Shown here in pieces: positions 45,174 to 54,494 of a stretch of DNA of 64,000 nt. Position 1 is the first letter of the stretch, and each line of letters starts with the position of its first letter. The stretch is from Frigoribacterium sp. JB110 (lineage in GTDB: Bacteria > Actinomycetota > Actinomycetes > Actinomycetales > Microbacteriaceae): NCBI RefSeq assembly GCF_900163665.1, contig NZ_FUIA01000019.1, positions 434,001-498,000 of the forward strand, read 5' to 3'. The translations under genes and the position numbers were made by a program. The notes below the pieces were generated by a model. That model saw nothing but the letters and a program-made list of their open reading frames with translations, was not told the origin of the DNA and searched no databases.

Positions 45174-45238
45174 AGTACAACCGCGCCAGGCTCGACCAGA
45201 ACTGCCCCGAACGTACTCACCTCGACCGAAAGTACTCA
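45174..45238. repeat. GAGTAC-type repeats downstream of the DUF559 gene
   Basis: One GAGTAC (GACGAGTACAACCG) and two inverted GTACTC/AGTACTC units (CCGAACGTACTC and CCGAAAGTACTC), the latter 19-20 bases apart. They resemble the arm ends of the palindrome at 44046-44096, so the DUF559 gene is flanked by related short repeats. Confidence 0.5.
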
Positions 45239-45255
45239 GCTCGCGGGTCGCGCGA

Positions 45256-46173
45256 TCAGCGGGCGAGGAGGTCGTAGGCGTGCTGCAGGTCGGGCGGGTA
45301 GGGGGACGCGAACTCGACCCGGTCCCCTGTGGCCGGGTGCTCGAACGCGAGGCCGTGCGCGTGCAGCCACTGGCGCGTGAGGCCGAGCCGCTCGGACAGC
45401 GTCGGGTCGGAGCCGTACAGCGGATCTCCCACGCAGGGGTGGCGGTGCGCCGCCATGTGCACGCGGATCTGGTGCGTACGCCCCGTCTCGAGGTGGATCT
45501 CGAGCAGCGATGCCCCGGGAAACGCCTCGATCGTCTCGTAGTGAGTGACCGAATCCTTGCCGTCCGGCATGACCGCGAACTTCCACGAGTGGCTGCGGTG
45601 TCGGCCGATGGGTGCGTCGATGGTGCCGACGAGCGGATCCGGGTGCCCCTGCACGATCGCGTGATAGATCTTGTCCACGGTGCGCTCCTTGAAGGCGCGC
45701 TTGAGCTGGGTGTACGCGTACTCCGACTTCGCGACGACCATGAGCCCGGATGTGCCCACGTCGAGCCTGTGCACGATGCCCGCCCGTTCGGCTGCTCCGG
45801 ATGTCGCAACGGAGACACCCAGCCCCATCAGAGCGCCGACGACGGTCGGTCCCTCCCAGCCGGGAGAAGGGTGAGCGGCGACGCCGACGGGTTTGTCGAC
45901 GACGACGAGATGCTCGTCCTGGAAGATGATGCCGAGCTCCGGGACCACCTCGGCCACGGCCTTCGGCTCCTCGCGCGGAGTCCACGCCACGTCAAGACGC
46001 GCCCCGGCGGTGACACGGTCCGACTTCCGCACACCGCGGGCGTCGACGAACACGCCCCCCGACTCCGCGACGTCCGCGGCGAAGGTTCGGGAGAACCCGA
46101 GCAGCTTCGCCAGCGCGGCGTCCACGCGCACACCGTCGAGCTCATCGGGAACCGTCAGGCTCCGAGACTCCAT
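45256..46173 (-). CDS. rluD: RluA/RluD family 23S rRNA pseudouridine synthase
   Basis: A 305-aa enzyme: an N-terminal S4 RNA-binding domain ([17 protein letters not shown]) and the catalytic domain with [15 protein letters not shown] and [12 protein letters not shown], where D138 is the nucleophile. It isomerises uridines in 23S rRNA; exact sites are not predictable, so the rluD symbol is by position next to lspA. The ATG overlaps the lspA stop by one base (TGATG) without a clear SD, indicating coupled translation. Confidence 0.92.
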   Translation of the reverse strand: MESRSLTVPDELDGVRVDAALAKLLGFSRTFAADVAESGGVFVDARGVRKSDRVTAGARLDVAWTPREEPKAVAEVVPELGIIFQDEHLVVVDKPVGVAAHPSPGWEGPTVVGALMGLGVSVATSGAAERAGIVHRLDVGTSGLMVVAKSEYAYTQLKRAFKERTVDKIYHAIVQGHPDPLVGTIDAPIGRHRSHSWKFAVMPDGKDSVTHYETIEAFPGASLLEIHLETGRTHQIRVHMAAHRHPCVGDPLYGSDPTLSERLGLTRQWLHAHGLAFEHPATGDRVEFASPYPPDLQHAYDLLAR

Positions 46174-46976
46174 CAGGAGGCGTCCCCGGTCGTCGTGCGA
46201 CCCGTGCGACCTTCGTCCATGCTGTCGTCCGCACGGGAGACTTCACTCTCGCCGTCGCCGGTTTCGCCGGCGTCCGGCGCATCGTCGACTTCCGGCACGG
46301 CGTCGTCTTCGCCGTCCCCCTCGTCGCCGTCGTCCATGGCCGGCTCTTCGGCGTCACCCCGATCGTCGGCATCCGGTGCGTTGTCGTCGTCCTCGTCCTC
46401 CGCACCGGAGGCGTCGCCGTCGCTCGCGTCCTCCGCGTCGCCCTTCTTGCGGACGCGGGTGCCGTCGAGTTCGAGGCCGATGATCAGCAGCAGGGCGACA
46501 GACGCCATGCCGCCGACGATGAAGATGTCGGCGACGTTGAAGATCGCCGCGTTCGGCGTCCAGAACCACATCCACGGCGTCAGGATGAAGTCGACGACGT
46601 GACCGACCGCGAAGCCCGGGTCGCGGAACAGCCGGTCGCCGAGGTTGCCCAGGACTCCGCCGAGGAGCAGTCCGAGGACGACGGCCCAGAGCCTGGACCG
46701 CACGCGCCGGATCGCGAGGTAGACGATCACGCCGGCGACGATCGTCATCGCGATCGTGAAGATCCACGTGACGCCCTCGCCGAGCGAGAAGGCGGCCCCC
46801 GGGTTGAACACGAGGACGAACTGCAGCGCCTCCCCCGCGATCTGCGTCGTCACGCCCGGTTCGAGGTGAGTGAGGACGAAGTGCTTGCTGAACTGGTCGG
46901 CGGCCAGCACGACCAGCGCAAGAAGTGCGATGGTGGTGCTGGCCGCCGCCGGACGAATCGGTGCGCGAGCGCTCAA
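46173..46976 (-). CDS. lspA: Lipoprotein signal peptidase (SPase II) with long acidic tail
   Basis: Cleaves diacylated prolipoproteins at the membrane. The 267-aa protein has four membrane helices in the first 170 residues and the two catalytic aspartates D129 (GHVVDFI) and D150 (FNVADIF), with GNLGDRL before them. Normal LspA proteins end here; this one continues with about 90 residues, mostly Asp, Glu, Gly and Ala, carrying almost no hydrophobic residue. The start is a TTG at 46974-46976, eleven bases after the wag31 stop, with no good SD. ctaC and the envelope protein at 3152 are possible clients. Confidence 0.93.
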   Translation of the reverse strand: MSARAPIRPAAASTTIALLALVVLAADQFSKHFVLTHLEPGVTTQIAGEALQFVLVFNPGAAFSLGEGVTWIFTIAMTIVAGVIVYLAIRRVRSRLWAVVLGLLLGGVLGNLGDRLFRDPGFAVGHVVDFILTPWMWFWTPNAAIFNVADIFIVGGMASVALLLIIGLELDGTRVRKKGDAEDASDGDASGAEDEDDDNAPDADDRGDAEEPAMDDGDEGDGEDDAVPEVDDAPDAGETGDGESEVSRADDSMDEGRTGRTTTGDAS

Positions 46977-46986
46977 GACGGCAGTC

Positions 46987-47580
46987 TTAGAGACCGATCG
47001 CCGACACGGGCGTCTCGGAGGACGAGGTGCTCGTCGTGTCGAGGTCCTTCAGCTTGCCCTCGAAGTAGCCGCGCAGCTCCTGACGGTAGTCGCGCTCGAA
47101 CGTGCGCAGCTCGGTGATCCGCTCTTCGAGCGTCTTCCGCTCGGTCTCGAGCTTGGAGCGAACCTCGTTGCGCTCCTTCTTCGCGCCGCGCACGATGTCA
47201 TCGGCTTCGGTCTTCGCCTCGCCGACGAGACGCTCCGCCTCGCCCTGGCCCTCCGCGACGTGCTCGTCGTGCAGACGCTGGGCGCGCTCGAGGATGCCGA
47301 GTGCGTTGGTGCTCGCTGAGCCGGCCGATGCGTCCTCGGCTGCCGGGGCGGCCTGCGCGGGAACGGGTGCGGGTGCGGGCGCGGCCTGTGCCGGCGCGCC
47401 CTCGAGCTGCTGCTCGAGCTCGGCGACGCGGGCCTTCAGCTCATCGCGCTCCGCGATCGTGGTGCGCCACTCCTTGACGATCTCATCGAGGTAGTCGTCG
47501 ACCTCTTCGGGGTCGAAGCCCTCCTTGAAGCGAACGTTGCTGAACTCCTTGGTGACGACGTCATCCGGGGTCAGTGCCAT
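46987..47580 (-). CDS. wag31: DivIVA / Wag31 polar growth protein
   Basis: A 197-aa cytoplasmic coiled-coil protein that marks poles and septa and directs cell-wall growth. It begins ALTPDDVVTKEFSNVRFKEG, the membrane-binding DivIVA domain with the FDPEEVDDYLDEI continuation. Two coiled-coil stretches are split by an Ala/Pro-rich linker at about residues 60-85. GAGGAG precedes the ATG by six bases. It lies in the expected place between yggT and lspA. Confidence 0.95.
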   Translation of the reverse strand: MALTPDDVVTKEFSNVRFKEGFDPEEVDDYLDEIVKEWRTTIAERDELKARVAELEQQLEGAPAQAAPAPAPVPAQAAPAAEDASAGSASTNALGILERAQRLHDEHVAEGQGEAERLVGEAKTEADDIVRGAKKERNEVRSKLETERKTLEERITELRTFERDYRQELRGYFEGKLKDLDTTSTSSSETPVSAIGL

Positions 47581-47704
47581 GGGTAACTCCTCGTGAAATT
47601 GAGATGGTCAGTGGCCACGGGCATCGGCCTGGGCGCAACTTGCGAGTGCAAGCATAACCGTTGGTGCCTGAAGTGGGCCGGTGGACAGGGGCTGCGTCGC
47701 GCGC

Positions 47705-48001
47705 TCAGGTACGAGAGAGCACGCTCGTGATCGACATCAGAATGATGCAGGCGAACATCACCAGCATGAAGGAGAAGTCGATGGAGACCTGGCCGAGTCG
47801 GAGCGGAGGGATGAATCGACGCAGGAACTTGATCGGCGGATCGGTGACGGTGTACACGATCTCTGCCAGCACGAGGCCGGCTCCCTTCGGGCGCCATCCG
47901 CGATTGAACAGCGGGATGTAGCTCAGGATGAGGCGCGCCCACAGCACCAACAGGTACACGACGAGCAGGCCGTAGACGACCGTAAAAATCCAACCGATCA
48001 C
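47705..48001 (-). CDS. YggT family membrane protein
   Basis: A 98-aa protein with two membrane helices (residues about 3-22 and 70-92) and the family motif TDPPIKFLRRFIPPLRLG between them. YggT proteins accompany sepF and wag31 in Gram-positive bacteria and help with membrane-associated division or osmotic tolerance. The GTG at 47999-48001 matches the usual length. TAGGCT ends seven bases before it, giving leaderless geometry. Confidence 0.92.
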   Translation of the reverse strand: MIGWIFTVVYGLLVVYLLVLWARLILSYIPLFNRGWRPKGAGLVLAEIVYTVTDPPIKFLRRFIPPLRLGQVSIDFSFMLVMFACIILMSITSVLSRT

Positions 48002-48008
48002 ATGTATG

Positions 48009-48014
48009 AGCCTA
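48009..48014 (-). promoter_or_regulatory. -10 box of yggT, leaderless geometry
   Basis: Minus-strand TAGGCT, seven bases before the GTG start; no ribosome binding site in between. Confidence 0.4.
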
Positions 48015-48059
48015 TCGCGATGCCGAGCTGTGCACGTGCACGCGGCGTGGGCGCCGTGA

Positions 48060-48539
48060 TCAGGACAGTGCCGCCGCTGGCGTCTCGACGTCGGCGGTGA
48101 TGCTTCCGTCGCCGGAAACCGAGATGTTCTCGGGGCTGAGCAGGAACACCTTGCTCGTGACGCGCTCGATGCGCCCGTACAGCCCGAGCGAAAGACCGCT
48201 CGCGAAGTCGATGAGGCGGCGCGCATCGGCGTCGCTCATCTGCGAGAGGTTCATGATCACCGGCACGCCGTCGCGGAAGTGCTCAGCGATCGCCTGCGCA
48301 TCTCGGTACTGCTTGGGATGCACTGTGACGATCTCGGTGACCGCGCCCTGTGCGGGTTGGCGCACGACGGCCGGTCGGCGCAGCGGAGTGACCGGAGCAG
48401 GCTTCTGCTCCTCCTGCTGCTCGTGACGACGCACTCGCTCCTCGCGTGCAGGCTGCTCGGCCTGCGCCGTCGTCTCGTCGTATTCTTCCTCGTCCGCAAG
48501 GCCGAGGTAGACCATGGTCTTCTTGAGCGGGTTCCCCAT
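48060..48539 (-). CDS. sepF: Cell division protein SepF
   Basis: SepF tethers FtsZ to the membrane in bacteria that lack FtsA. The 159-aa protein starts [20 protein letters not shown] (membrane-binding helix) and has the C-terminal core [20 protein letters not shown], then [20 protein letters not shown]. The linker between them is Glu/Gln/Pro-rich. The ATG at 48537-48539 has GGAGG six bases upstream. It sits between yggS and yggT as usual. Confidence 0.95.
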   Translation of the reverse strand: MGNPLKKTMVYLGLADEEEYDETTAQAEQPAREERVRRHEQQEEQKPAPVTPLRRPAVVRQPAQGAVTEIVTVHPKQYRDAQAIAEHFRDGVPVIMNLSQMSDADARRLIDFASGLSLGLYGRIERVTSKVFLLSPENISVSGDGSITADVETPAAALS

Positions 48540-48571
48540 CGCGTCCTCCATCGTGCTGGTTGTCTCCGAGG

Positions 48572-49258
48572 CTATGCCCGATCGGGCCTCTGGCCCGTGA
48601 TTGCCGCGCCGATTCGCAGGTGTGTCGCACCATGGGCCACCGCCTCGACGAAGTCTGTCGTCATGCCGGCGGAGATCCACCAGGCTTCCGGAACCACACC
48701 GCGCACCCGCGCGGAGTACCCGGCGAGTCGCTCGAAGGCGCGCGCCGGCTCCTCACCGAGCGGGGCGACCGCCATCACGCCCCGCAGAGCGAGCGAGGGC
48801 GCGCCGGCGATCCGCTCGGCGAGCGCCTCGAGCCCGTCAGGACTGACGCCCCCGCGCCCCTCATCGTCCGTCAGGTTCACCTGCACGAGAACGTCGAGCA
48901 CGGATTCGCCCTCTCCCGCTCGCTCCAAGGCGTCGACGAGGCGTTCCCGGTCGACCGAGTGCACAGCACTCGCAACACGACGGATCGCGCCGGCCTTCTT
49001 CGTCTGCGCCTGCCCGATGAAATGCCACGCGATGTCGAGATCCGCGCAATCGGCGCTCTTCGCCGTCAGCTCCTGCTGACGATTCTCCCCGACGTCGCGC
49101 ACGCCTTCGGCGGCGAGCTCCCGGATGAGCGAGGCCGGATGGAACTTCGTCACGACGATCCTGGTGATTTCACCGGGATCCCGCGCCGCTGCCCGCGCCG
49201 CATCCGCGATGCGTGCATCGACGTCGGCGAGGCGATCAGACAGGCTGTCTGTCATCAT
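48572..49258 (-). CDS. YggS family PLP homeostasis protein
   Basis: A 228-aa alanine-racemase-fold protein that binds PLP and keeps vitamin B6 and amino-acid pools balanced. PLP lysine in [10 protein letters not shown], then [21 protein letters not shown] and the C-terminal phosphate-binding ISAGMTTDF and LRIGAAITG. Two adjacent ATG codons (49256-49258 and 49253-49255) are possible starts; GGACGG lies close before them. The gene lies between ftsZ and sepF, the normal place. Confidence 0.92.
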   Translation of the reverse strand: MMTDSLSDRLADVDARIADAARAAARDPGEITRIVVTKFHPASLIRELAAEGVRDVGENRQQELTAKSADCADLDIAWHFIGQAQTKKAGAIRRVASAVHSVDRERLVDALERAGEGESVLDVLVQVNLTDDEGRGGVSPDGLEALAERIAGAPSLALRGVMAVAPLGEEPARAFERLAGYSARVRGVVPEAWWISAGMTTDFVEAVAHGATHLRIGAAITGQRPDRA

Positions 49259-49382
49259 CGCCGTCCGGCGCCCGTTCCGGTGCCGCAGATCGACCTGGAC
49301 GTCGAGATCTGCATCGATCTCCGACACCGGAGCGGACCTGCCGCCTGCGCACCAGGCGATCGACGACGAGACACGCCCCGGC

Positions 49383-50570
49383 TCACTTCAAGAATTCGGG
49401 GATGTCGAGATCGTCTTCGAACGCGGTGTCGAATCCGCCGGAGTCCGGCACGACGGGCGGTGCCGCCTGCACGGGCACCGGCTGTTCGCGCTTGGGAGCG
49501 ACGGGCTCCTCGCGGCGCTCGGTGTCGTCGCGCCTGTCCGCGGTGAAGGCGGCATCGACCGCCGGCACCTGCGGCGCCGCGGGACGGGAGACCATCTCAG
49601 GCACCTCGAGCTTCGTCTGCGGTCCGCCGCCATCGAAGCCGGCGGCGATCACCGTCACCCGCACCTCGTCGCCGAGCGTGTCGTCGATGACCGTGCCGAA
49701 GATGATGTTCGCCTCCGGATGCGCGGCCTCCTTGACCAGCTGAGCTGCGTCGTTGATCTCGAAGATGCCGAGGTTCGAACCGCCCTGGACCGACAGCAGC
49801 ACACCGTGCGCACCCTCGATCGATGCCTCGAGCAGCGGCGACTCCACGGCCAGCTCCGCCGCTTTGATGGCGCGATCGGCTCCTCTGGCGGAGCCGATGC
49901 CCATCAGCGCGGAACCGGCGCCCTGCATCACGCTCTTCACATCGGCGAAGTCGAGGTTGATCAGTCCGGGCGTCGTGATCAGGTCGGTGATGCCCTGCAC
50001 ACCGGCGAGGAGCACCTGGTCGGCGGTTGCGAACGCCTCGACCATCGAGATGCCGCGATCGCTGATCTCGAGCAGGCGGTCGTTCGGCACGACGATGAGC
50101 GTGTCGACCTCCTCCTTCAGAGTCGCGACACCGAGCTCGGCCTGCTGCTGACGGCGGCGGCCCTCGAACGAGAACGGCTTGGTGACGACACCGATGGTCA
50201 GCGCGCCGATCGACTTCGCGATGCGCGCGACGACGGGCGCAGCGCCCGTGCCGGTGCCGCCGCCCTCGCCTGCGGTGACGAACACCATGTCTGCGCCGGC
50301 GAGAGCCTGCTCGATCTCCTCCTGGTGGTCCTCCGCAGCGCGCCGCCCGACTTCGGGGTCCGCGCCTGCGCCGAGGCCGCGCGTGAGCTCGCGGCCCACG
50401 TCGAGCTTGACGTCGGCGTCGCTCATCAACAGCGCCTGAGCGTCAGTGTTGACGGCGATGAACTCGACCCCGCGAAGGCCGAGCTCGATCATCCGGTTGA
50501 CGGCGTTCACGCCGCCGCCGCCCACGCCGACGACCTTGATCACGGCGAGGTAGTTCTGGTTCTGGCTCAT
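49383..50570 (-). CDS. ftsZ: Cell division protein FtsZ
   Basis: Tubulin-like GTPase that forms the Z ring. The 395-aa protein has [15 protein letters not shown], the tubulin signature [26 protein letters not shown] (T7 loop) and the C-terminal tail ending [10 protein letters not shown] that binds SepF. A Pro/Glu/Arg linker of about 55 residues separates them. The ATG at 50568-50570 has GGAGG five bases upstream, which excludes the longer open frame. Confidence 0.98.
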   Translation of the reverse strand: MSQNQNYLAVIKVVGVGGGGVNAVNRMIELGLRGVEFIAVNTDAQALLMSDADVKLDVGRELTRGLGAGADPEVGRRAAEDHQEEIEQALAGADMVFVTAGEGGGTGTGAAPVVARIAKSIGALTIGVVTKPFSFEGRRRQQQAELGVATLKEEVDTLIVVPNDRLLEISDRGISMVEAFATADQVLLAGVQGITDLITTPGLINLDFADVKSVMQGAGSALMGIGSARGADRAIKAAELAVESPLLEASIEGAHGVLLSVQGGSNLGIFEINDAAQLVKEAAHPEANIIFGTVIDDTLGDEVRVTVIAAGFDGGGPQTKLEVPEMVSRPAAPQVPAVDAAFTADRRDDTERREEPVAPKREQPVPVQAAPPVVPDSGGFDTAFEDDLDIPEFLK

Positions 50571-50768
50571 GCCGGCCTCCGTTAGTTGCGAACCATGGCG
50601 TGACCGGGATGAACTTTCACCCTCTACCTCAAGGTTAAAGTATTGCCCGGCAACTATTTGTTCTCCCTTGACGCTAAGCGCACAGCTCCGAGGCGCCGGG
50701 CTCGCGCTAGGCGTGTCGCCGCATCGGAGCCGATTCCGCACGGAAAGAGCGGGCGGAGCGCCCCGCGA
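50571..50768 (-). promoter_or_regulatory. ftsZ promoter region
   Basis: A 198-base gap with locally low GC near 50630-50690. It contains the palindrome TTGCCCGGCAA (50643-50653) and an ACCTCAAGGT near-palindrome (50626-50635). The low GC and the SD at its end suggest a dedicated ftsZ promoter, but I cannot fix the -10 with confidence. Confidence 0.4.
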
Positions 50769-51830
50769 TCAGCGGACGACGACGGCATTCGGCGACGACA
50801 CGTCGTATTCCTGAACACCGTCCGCCGGTCGATCCGCCATGACGTCCTCGAGCACAACCGCTTTGAGCGCGGAGTCGGATGCGTTGCCCCATACGACGCT
50901 CGCGTTCGATGCGCCGAGTGTGATGGTGACGTCGTGCGGCGAGCTCGCCGTGACCTCGGTGACCTGTTTGCGCAGCGAGGAGGGCAGCGAACGCAGCACC
51001 TGGCCGACGGCCGCGAACGCCTCGGACGACGTGCCGCCTCCGACGTCGATGACGGGCTGACCCTCCGGCTTCCCCTCTCGGGTCGACAGCGCGACCCCTG
51101 CGGCGTCGACCACCGTGTACCCGGCGTCAGTGGCGATCGCACCGACGGGCGTGCGCTCGACGAGACGCACGACCAGCTCGTGCGGCGGGTGCGACTCGAC
51201 CTGATACGTCTCGATCAGCGGGAACTCGAGCATTGCCGCGCGGATCGCCGAGTGGTCCACGAGCGGCATCGGCGTGCCGATCTGATCGTCGAGCGCGGAG
51301 ACGATGGCATCGGCGTCGACCGTGTCAGCGCCGACGACCGTGACCTCACGCACTGAGAAGAGCGGGCTGTAGGCGGCAGCGAGCGTGCCGACGATGAGCA
51401 GCACGACCGCACCGAGCGAGCCGATCCAGTACCAGCGCCGCCTGCGCGTGCGTACGGTGAACCGGCGCGCCTCGGCGCGGAGGGCCCGCCGCCTGGCGCG
51501 GGATGCCCGCCAGAGGTCGCGCCAGCCGATCGGCTCGTCCTCCGGAGCGTCCTCGGTTCGGTCATGACTCCCGCGGCCCTGCGCGTACCGGCCGGTGTCG
51601 TCCTCGTCGTCGGCCGCGGCACCTCGCGCTTGCTGGGCTTCCCTGCTCGGGAGTGCGCCTCGGGAGATGCGCGTCAGTCCGCTCACTCCCCCGCCGACGA
51701 CCCCGTCATCGTGACCGTCGTCCGCCGCGACCGACACCGGCCCCGTCTGCTCGAGATCGGGGGCGGACGGTGCTTCTCGACGACCCGGTCGTGCCGGGCG
51801 CGCCGAGGGAAGGGGGCCTGGCCGCTTCAC
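50769..51830 (-). CDS. ftsQ: Cell division protein FtsQ/DivIB
   Basis: Single-pass divisome protein, 353 aa. A long polar cytoplasmic N-terminus of about 130 residues, rich in Arg, Asp and Gly, precedes the membrane helix (about 137-155). The POTRA domain starts at LFSVREVTVVGADTVD and is followed by the FtsQ beta domain (MPLVDHSAIRAAML, YTVVDAAGVAL). It is a scaffold joining FtsL/FtsB and FtsW/FtsI. The GTG start immediately follows the murC TGA, so the two are coupled. Confidence 0.93.
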   Translation of the reverse strand: MKRPGPLPSARPARPGRREAPSAPDLEQTGPVSVAADDGHDDGVVGGGVSGLTRISRGALPSREAQQARGAAADDEDDTGRYAQGRGSHDRTEDAPEDEPIGWRDLWRASRARRRALRAEARRFTVRTRRRRWYWIGSLGAVVLLIVGTLAAAYSPLFSVREVTVVGADTVDADAIVSALDDQIGTPMPLVDHSAIRAAMLEFPLIETYQVESHPPHELVVRLVERTPVGAIATDAGYTVVDAAGVALSTREGKPEGQPVIDVGGGTSSEAFAAVGQVLRSLPSSLRKQVTEVTASSPHDVTITLGASNASVVWGNASDSALKAVVLEDVMADRPADGVQEYDVSSPNAVVVR

Positions 51831-53234
51831 TCAGCGTCCTTCGACCCGGCTCTTCAACGCGTCGAGCACCTGGGGGATGATCTGGTAGACGCTGCCGCAG
51901 CCGAGCGTGATCACGAAGTCGCCGTCGCGCGCGACCGACGCGGTGTACTCGGCGGCTCGCTGCCAGTCCGCCTCGAAATGCACGTTCTCGGCGTCGGCGA
52001 AGTCCGCGCTGACGAGTTCGCCCGTCACCCCGGGAATCGGGTCCTCGCGCGCTCCGTACACGTCGAGCACGACCGTGTGGTCGGCGAGCCGCTCGAGCGT
52101 CTCGGCGAACTCGGCGTGCATGAGCTGAGTGCGCGAGTAGGTGTGCGGCTGGTGCAGCGCGATGATGCGACCGGAGCCCACGACCGTGCGGGCGGCCTCC
52201 AGACAGGCGGCGACCTCGGTCGGGTGGTGTGCGTAGTCGTCGTACACGCTCACGCCGCGCTGGGTGCCGTGCAGCTCGAACCGCCGTACGGTGCCGCCGA
52301 AGCCCTGCACTGCGCGGGCGGCGTCTGCCATCGGGTAGCCGAGCTGCATCAGCACGGCGACGGCGCCTGCCGCGTTGATCGCGTTGTGGTGGCCTGGAAC
52401 GTTCAGACGCACCTCGACGTGCTCGCCCGCGTGTCTGAGCACGAACGACACCGGTCCGGACGTCACGATGTCCGTGACCCGGATGTCGGCCGACGGCGAC
52501 TCGCCGAAAGTCACGACCCTGCGATGGCGGAGTCTCGAACCCACCCGCACCGCGCCGGCGTCGTCGGCGGAGATCACGACCGCCTCGCCTGCGGAGTCGG
52601 CGAACCGGACGAACGCATCGTCGAAGGCCTCATGGCTGCCGTAGGCCTCGAGATGATCGGCGTCGACGTTGGTGATCAGGGCGATGGAGGTGTCGTAGAG
52701 CAGGAAGGTCTTGTCCGATTCGTCGGCCTCGATGACGAACAGGTCGTCCTCGCCCGCGCGGCTCGAGGTGCCGTACTGCTGGATGACGCCGCCGTTGACG
52801 TAGCTCGGGTCGGCGCCGACGCCGGCCAGCGCGGTGACGATCATGCCGGTCGATGTCGTCTTGCCGTGGGCGCCCGCGACCGACACGAGGCGTCGGCCTG
52901 CGATCAGATAGTGCAGCGCCTGCGAGCGGTGCAGCACCGGGATTCCCCGCTCCTTCGCCGCGAGGAACTCTGGGTTCTCCGGCCAGATCGCCCCGGTGTA
53001 CACGACGGCGTCGACGTCGCCGAGGTTGGCTGCGTCGTGACCGATCGCGACAGTCGCCCCGCGCCCTGAGAGGTCGCGCGTGTTCTGGCTCTCGGCTCGG
53101 TCTGAGCCGGAGACGGGGATGCCTGCTGCGAGGAACAGGCGCGCCAGTCCGGAGATGCCGGATCCGCCGATGCCGATGAAGTGCACGGCGCGGATGCGCT
53201 CCGGAACGGGGACGCTGAGATCTGGAGTAATCAT
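51831..53234 (-). CDS. murC: UDP-N-acetylmuramate-L-alanine ligase
   Basis: Adds the first residue (L-Ala or Gly) to UDP-MurNAc. The 467-aa protein has [15 protein letters not shown] (UDP binding), [12 protein letters not shown] (ATP P-loop), [15 protein letters not shown] and [10 protein letters not shown]. In type B peptidoglycan of Microbacteriaceae position 1 is often Gly, which would be MurC's choice; this cannot be read here. TAGACT lies nine bases before the ATG, so a promoter and near-leaderless start are possible. The 130-base gap to murG has no gene. Confidence 0.96.
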   Translation of the reverse strand: MITPDLSVPVPERIRAVHFIGIGGSGISGLARLFLAAGIPVSGSDRAESQNTRDLSGRGATVAIGHDAANLGDVDAVVYTGAIWPENPEFLAAKERGIPVLHRSQALHYLIAGRRLVSVAGAHGKTTSTGMIVTALAGVGADPSYVNGGVIQQYGTSSRAGEDDLFVIEADESDKTFLLYDTSIALITNVDADHLEAYGSHEAFDDAFVRFADSAGEAVVISADDAGAVRVGSRLRHRRVVTFGESPSADIRVTDIVTSGPVSFVLRHAGEHVEVRLNVPGHHNAINAAGAVAVLMQLGYPMADAARAVQGFGGTVRRFELHGTQRGVSVYDDYAHHPTEVAACLEAARTVVGSGRIIALHQPHTYSRTQLMHAEFAETLERLADHTVVLDVYGAREDPIPGVTGELVSADFADAENVHFEADWQRAAEYTASVARDGDFVITLGCGSVYQIIPQVLDALKSRVEGR

Positions 53235-53243
53235 GGCGCTTCG

Positions 53244-53249
53244 AGTCTA
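53244..53249 (-). promoter_or_regulatory. -10 box upstream of murC
   Basis: Minus-strand TAGACT, nine bases before the murC ATG. The predicted transcript would have a leader of only two or three bases. It would allow murC-ftsQ expression independent of the upstream dcw genes. Confidence 0.4.
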
Positions 53250-53364
53250 GGCAGAGCGGCCGAAAGCGAAGGCGATGGCGCGCGGTCTCTCAGCGGGCAC
53301 GCAGGCAGATTCCGCTCGCGAACCGCCCCTGGATGGTTCAGAACGGTGAGAATTACGGGGCATC

Positions 53365-54462
53365 TCAACGAGGCCCAGGCATCTCGCGGGGTGTCGGGAG
53401 CGCTGCGTCCAGCATCCGGATGACGTTCGCCACGCCTTCGCGAGTGCCGGAGTCCTCAGCGGCTCGCGCCATCGCGGTGATGCGGTCGGCGTCACGCAGC
53501 AGCGGAACGACGCGGTCGCGGATCGCCTCGCCCGTCAGCTCGGCGTCGTCGACGATGATCGCGGCTCCGGCATCGACGGCGCTGGACGCATTCAGTCGCT
53601 GCTCGCCGTTGCCTACGGCGTACGGCACGTAGATCGCAGGGACGCCGAGCGCACTGATCTCGCTCACGGTCGAGGCTCCCGCCCGAGCGAGCACGACATC
53701 CGAGAGCGCGAAGGCGAGGTCCATGCGGTCGACGTAGCGCCGCATCGCGTAGCCAGGGGCGCCGGGATCGGCGTGCTCCGACCGATCCCCCGTGACGTGC
53801 AGCACCTGCCAGCCCGCGTCGAGCACGTCGCGCCACGCCGCGGCCATCGCGTCGTTGATCCGCAGCGCGCCCAGCGAGCCGCCGAACACCAGCAGCACAG
53901 GTTTCGCGGCGTCTAGGCCGAACTCCTCCGCGGCCTCGACGCGCTTCGCCGCCCGATCGAGGCCGGCGATCTCCGGTCGCAGCGGCATCCCGACGACCTC
54001 GCTGCGTTTCAGCGGCGTGCCGGGGAACGCCACGCCGACCCCGTGCGCCGATCGCGCGCCGAGGATGTTGGCAAGCCCCGGGCGTGCGTTCGCCTCGTGC
54101 ACGACGAACGGCACCTTCTCGCGCTTGGCTGCCACGTATGCGGGCGTCGACGCGTATCCGCCGACGCCGAGTACGACGTCGACGCCGCGGTCGCGAATGT
54201 AGGCTCTCACGCGTTTCACGGCCCGCAGGAACCGGAGGGGGAACCGGAGCGCCGCACCGTTCGGACGGCGAGGAAACGGCACCTTGTCGACGATCAGCAG
54301 CTCGTAGCCGCGGGCGGGGACGAGCCGCGATTCGAGCCCCTCAGCGGTTCCGAGCACCAGGACCTCGTCGCCCGGCGCGCGTTCGCTCAACCCGTCGGCG
54401 ACGGCGAGCAGGGGGTTGACGTGGCCGGCTGTTCCGCCGCCCGCGAGGAGATAGGTGGTCAC
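53365..54462 (-). CDS. murG: UDP-GlcNAc transferase MurG
   Basis: Transfers GlcNAc to lipid I, forming lipid II on the inner face of the membrane. The 365-aa GT-B protein shows LLAGGGTAGHVNPLLAVAD, VVLGVGGYASTPAYVAA, the donor-site LVFGGSLGALRIND and LARAGASTVSEISALGVPA. The start is the GTG at 54460-54462; upstream sequence in the same frame belongs to the ftsW shadow. Confidence 0.96.
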   Translation of the reverse strand: MTTYLLAGGGTAGHVNPLLAVADGLSERAPGDEVLVLGTAEGLESRLVPARGYELLIVDKVPFPRRPNGAALRFPLRFLRAVKRVRAYIRDRGVDVVLGVGGYASTPAYVAAKREKVPFVVHEANARPGLANILGARSAHGVGVAFPGTPLKRSEVVGMPLRPEIAGLDRAAKRVEAAEEFGLDAAKPVLLVFGGSLGALRINDAMAAAWRDVLDAGWQVLHVTGDRSEHADPGAPGYAMRRYVDRMDLAFALSDVVLARAGASTVSEISALGVPAIYVPYAVGNGEQRLNASSAVDAGAAIIVDDAELTGEAIRDRVVPLLRDADRITAMARAAEDSGTREGVANVIRMLDAALPTPREMPGPR

Positions 54463-54494
54463 CGATCGATCTTCGCAGATGCCGGAGGCGACAC

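Noticed and set aside
41658-45255. Insertion sequence or transposon in the accessory pocket
   Set aside because: No transposase frame, target-site duplication or terminal inverted repeats bounding the pocket were found; only the internal palindrome and half-units exist.
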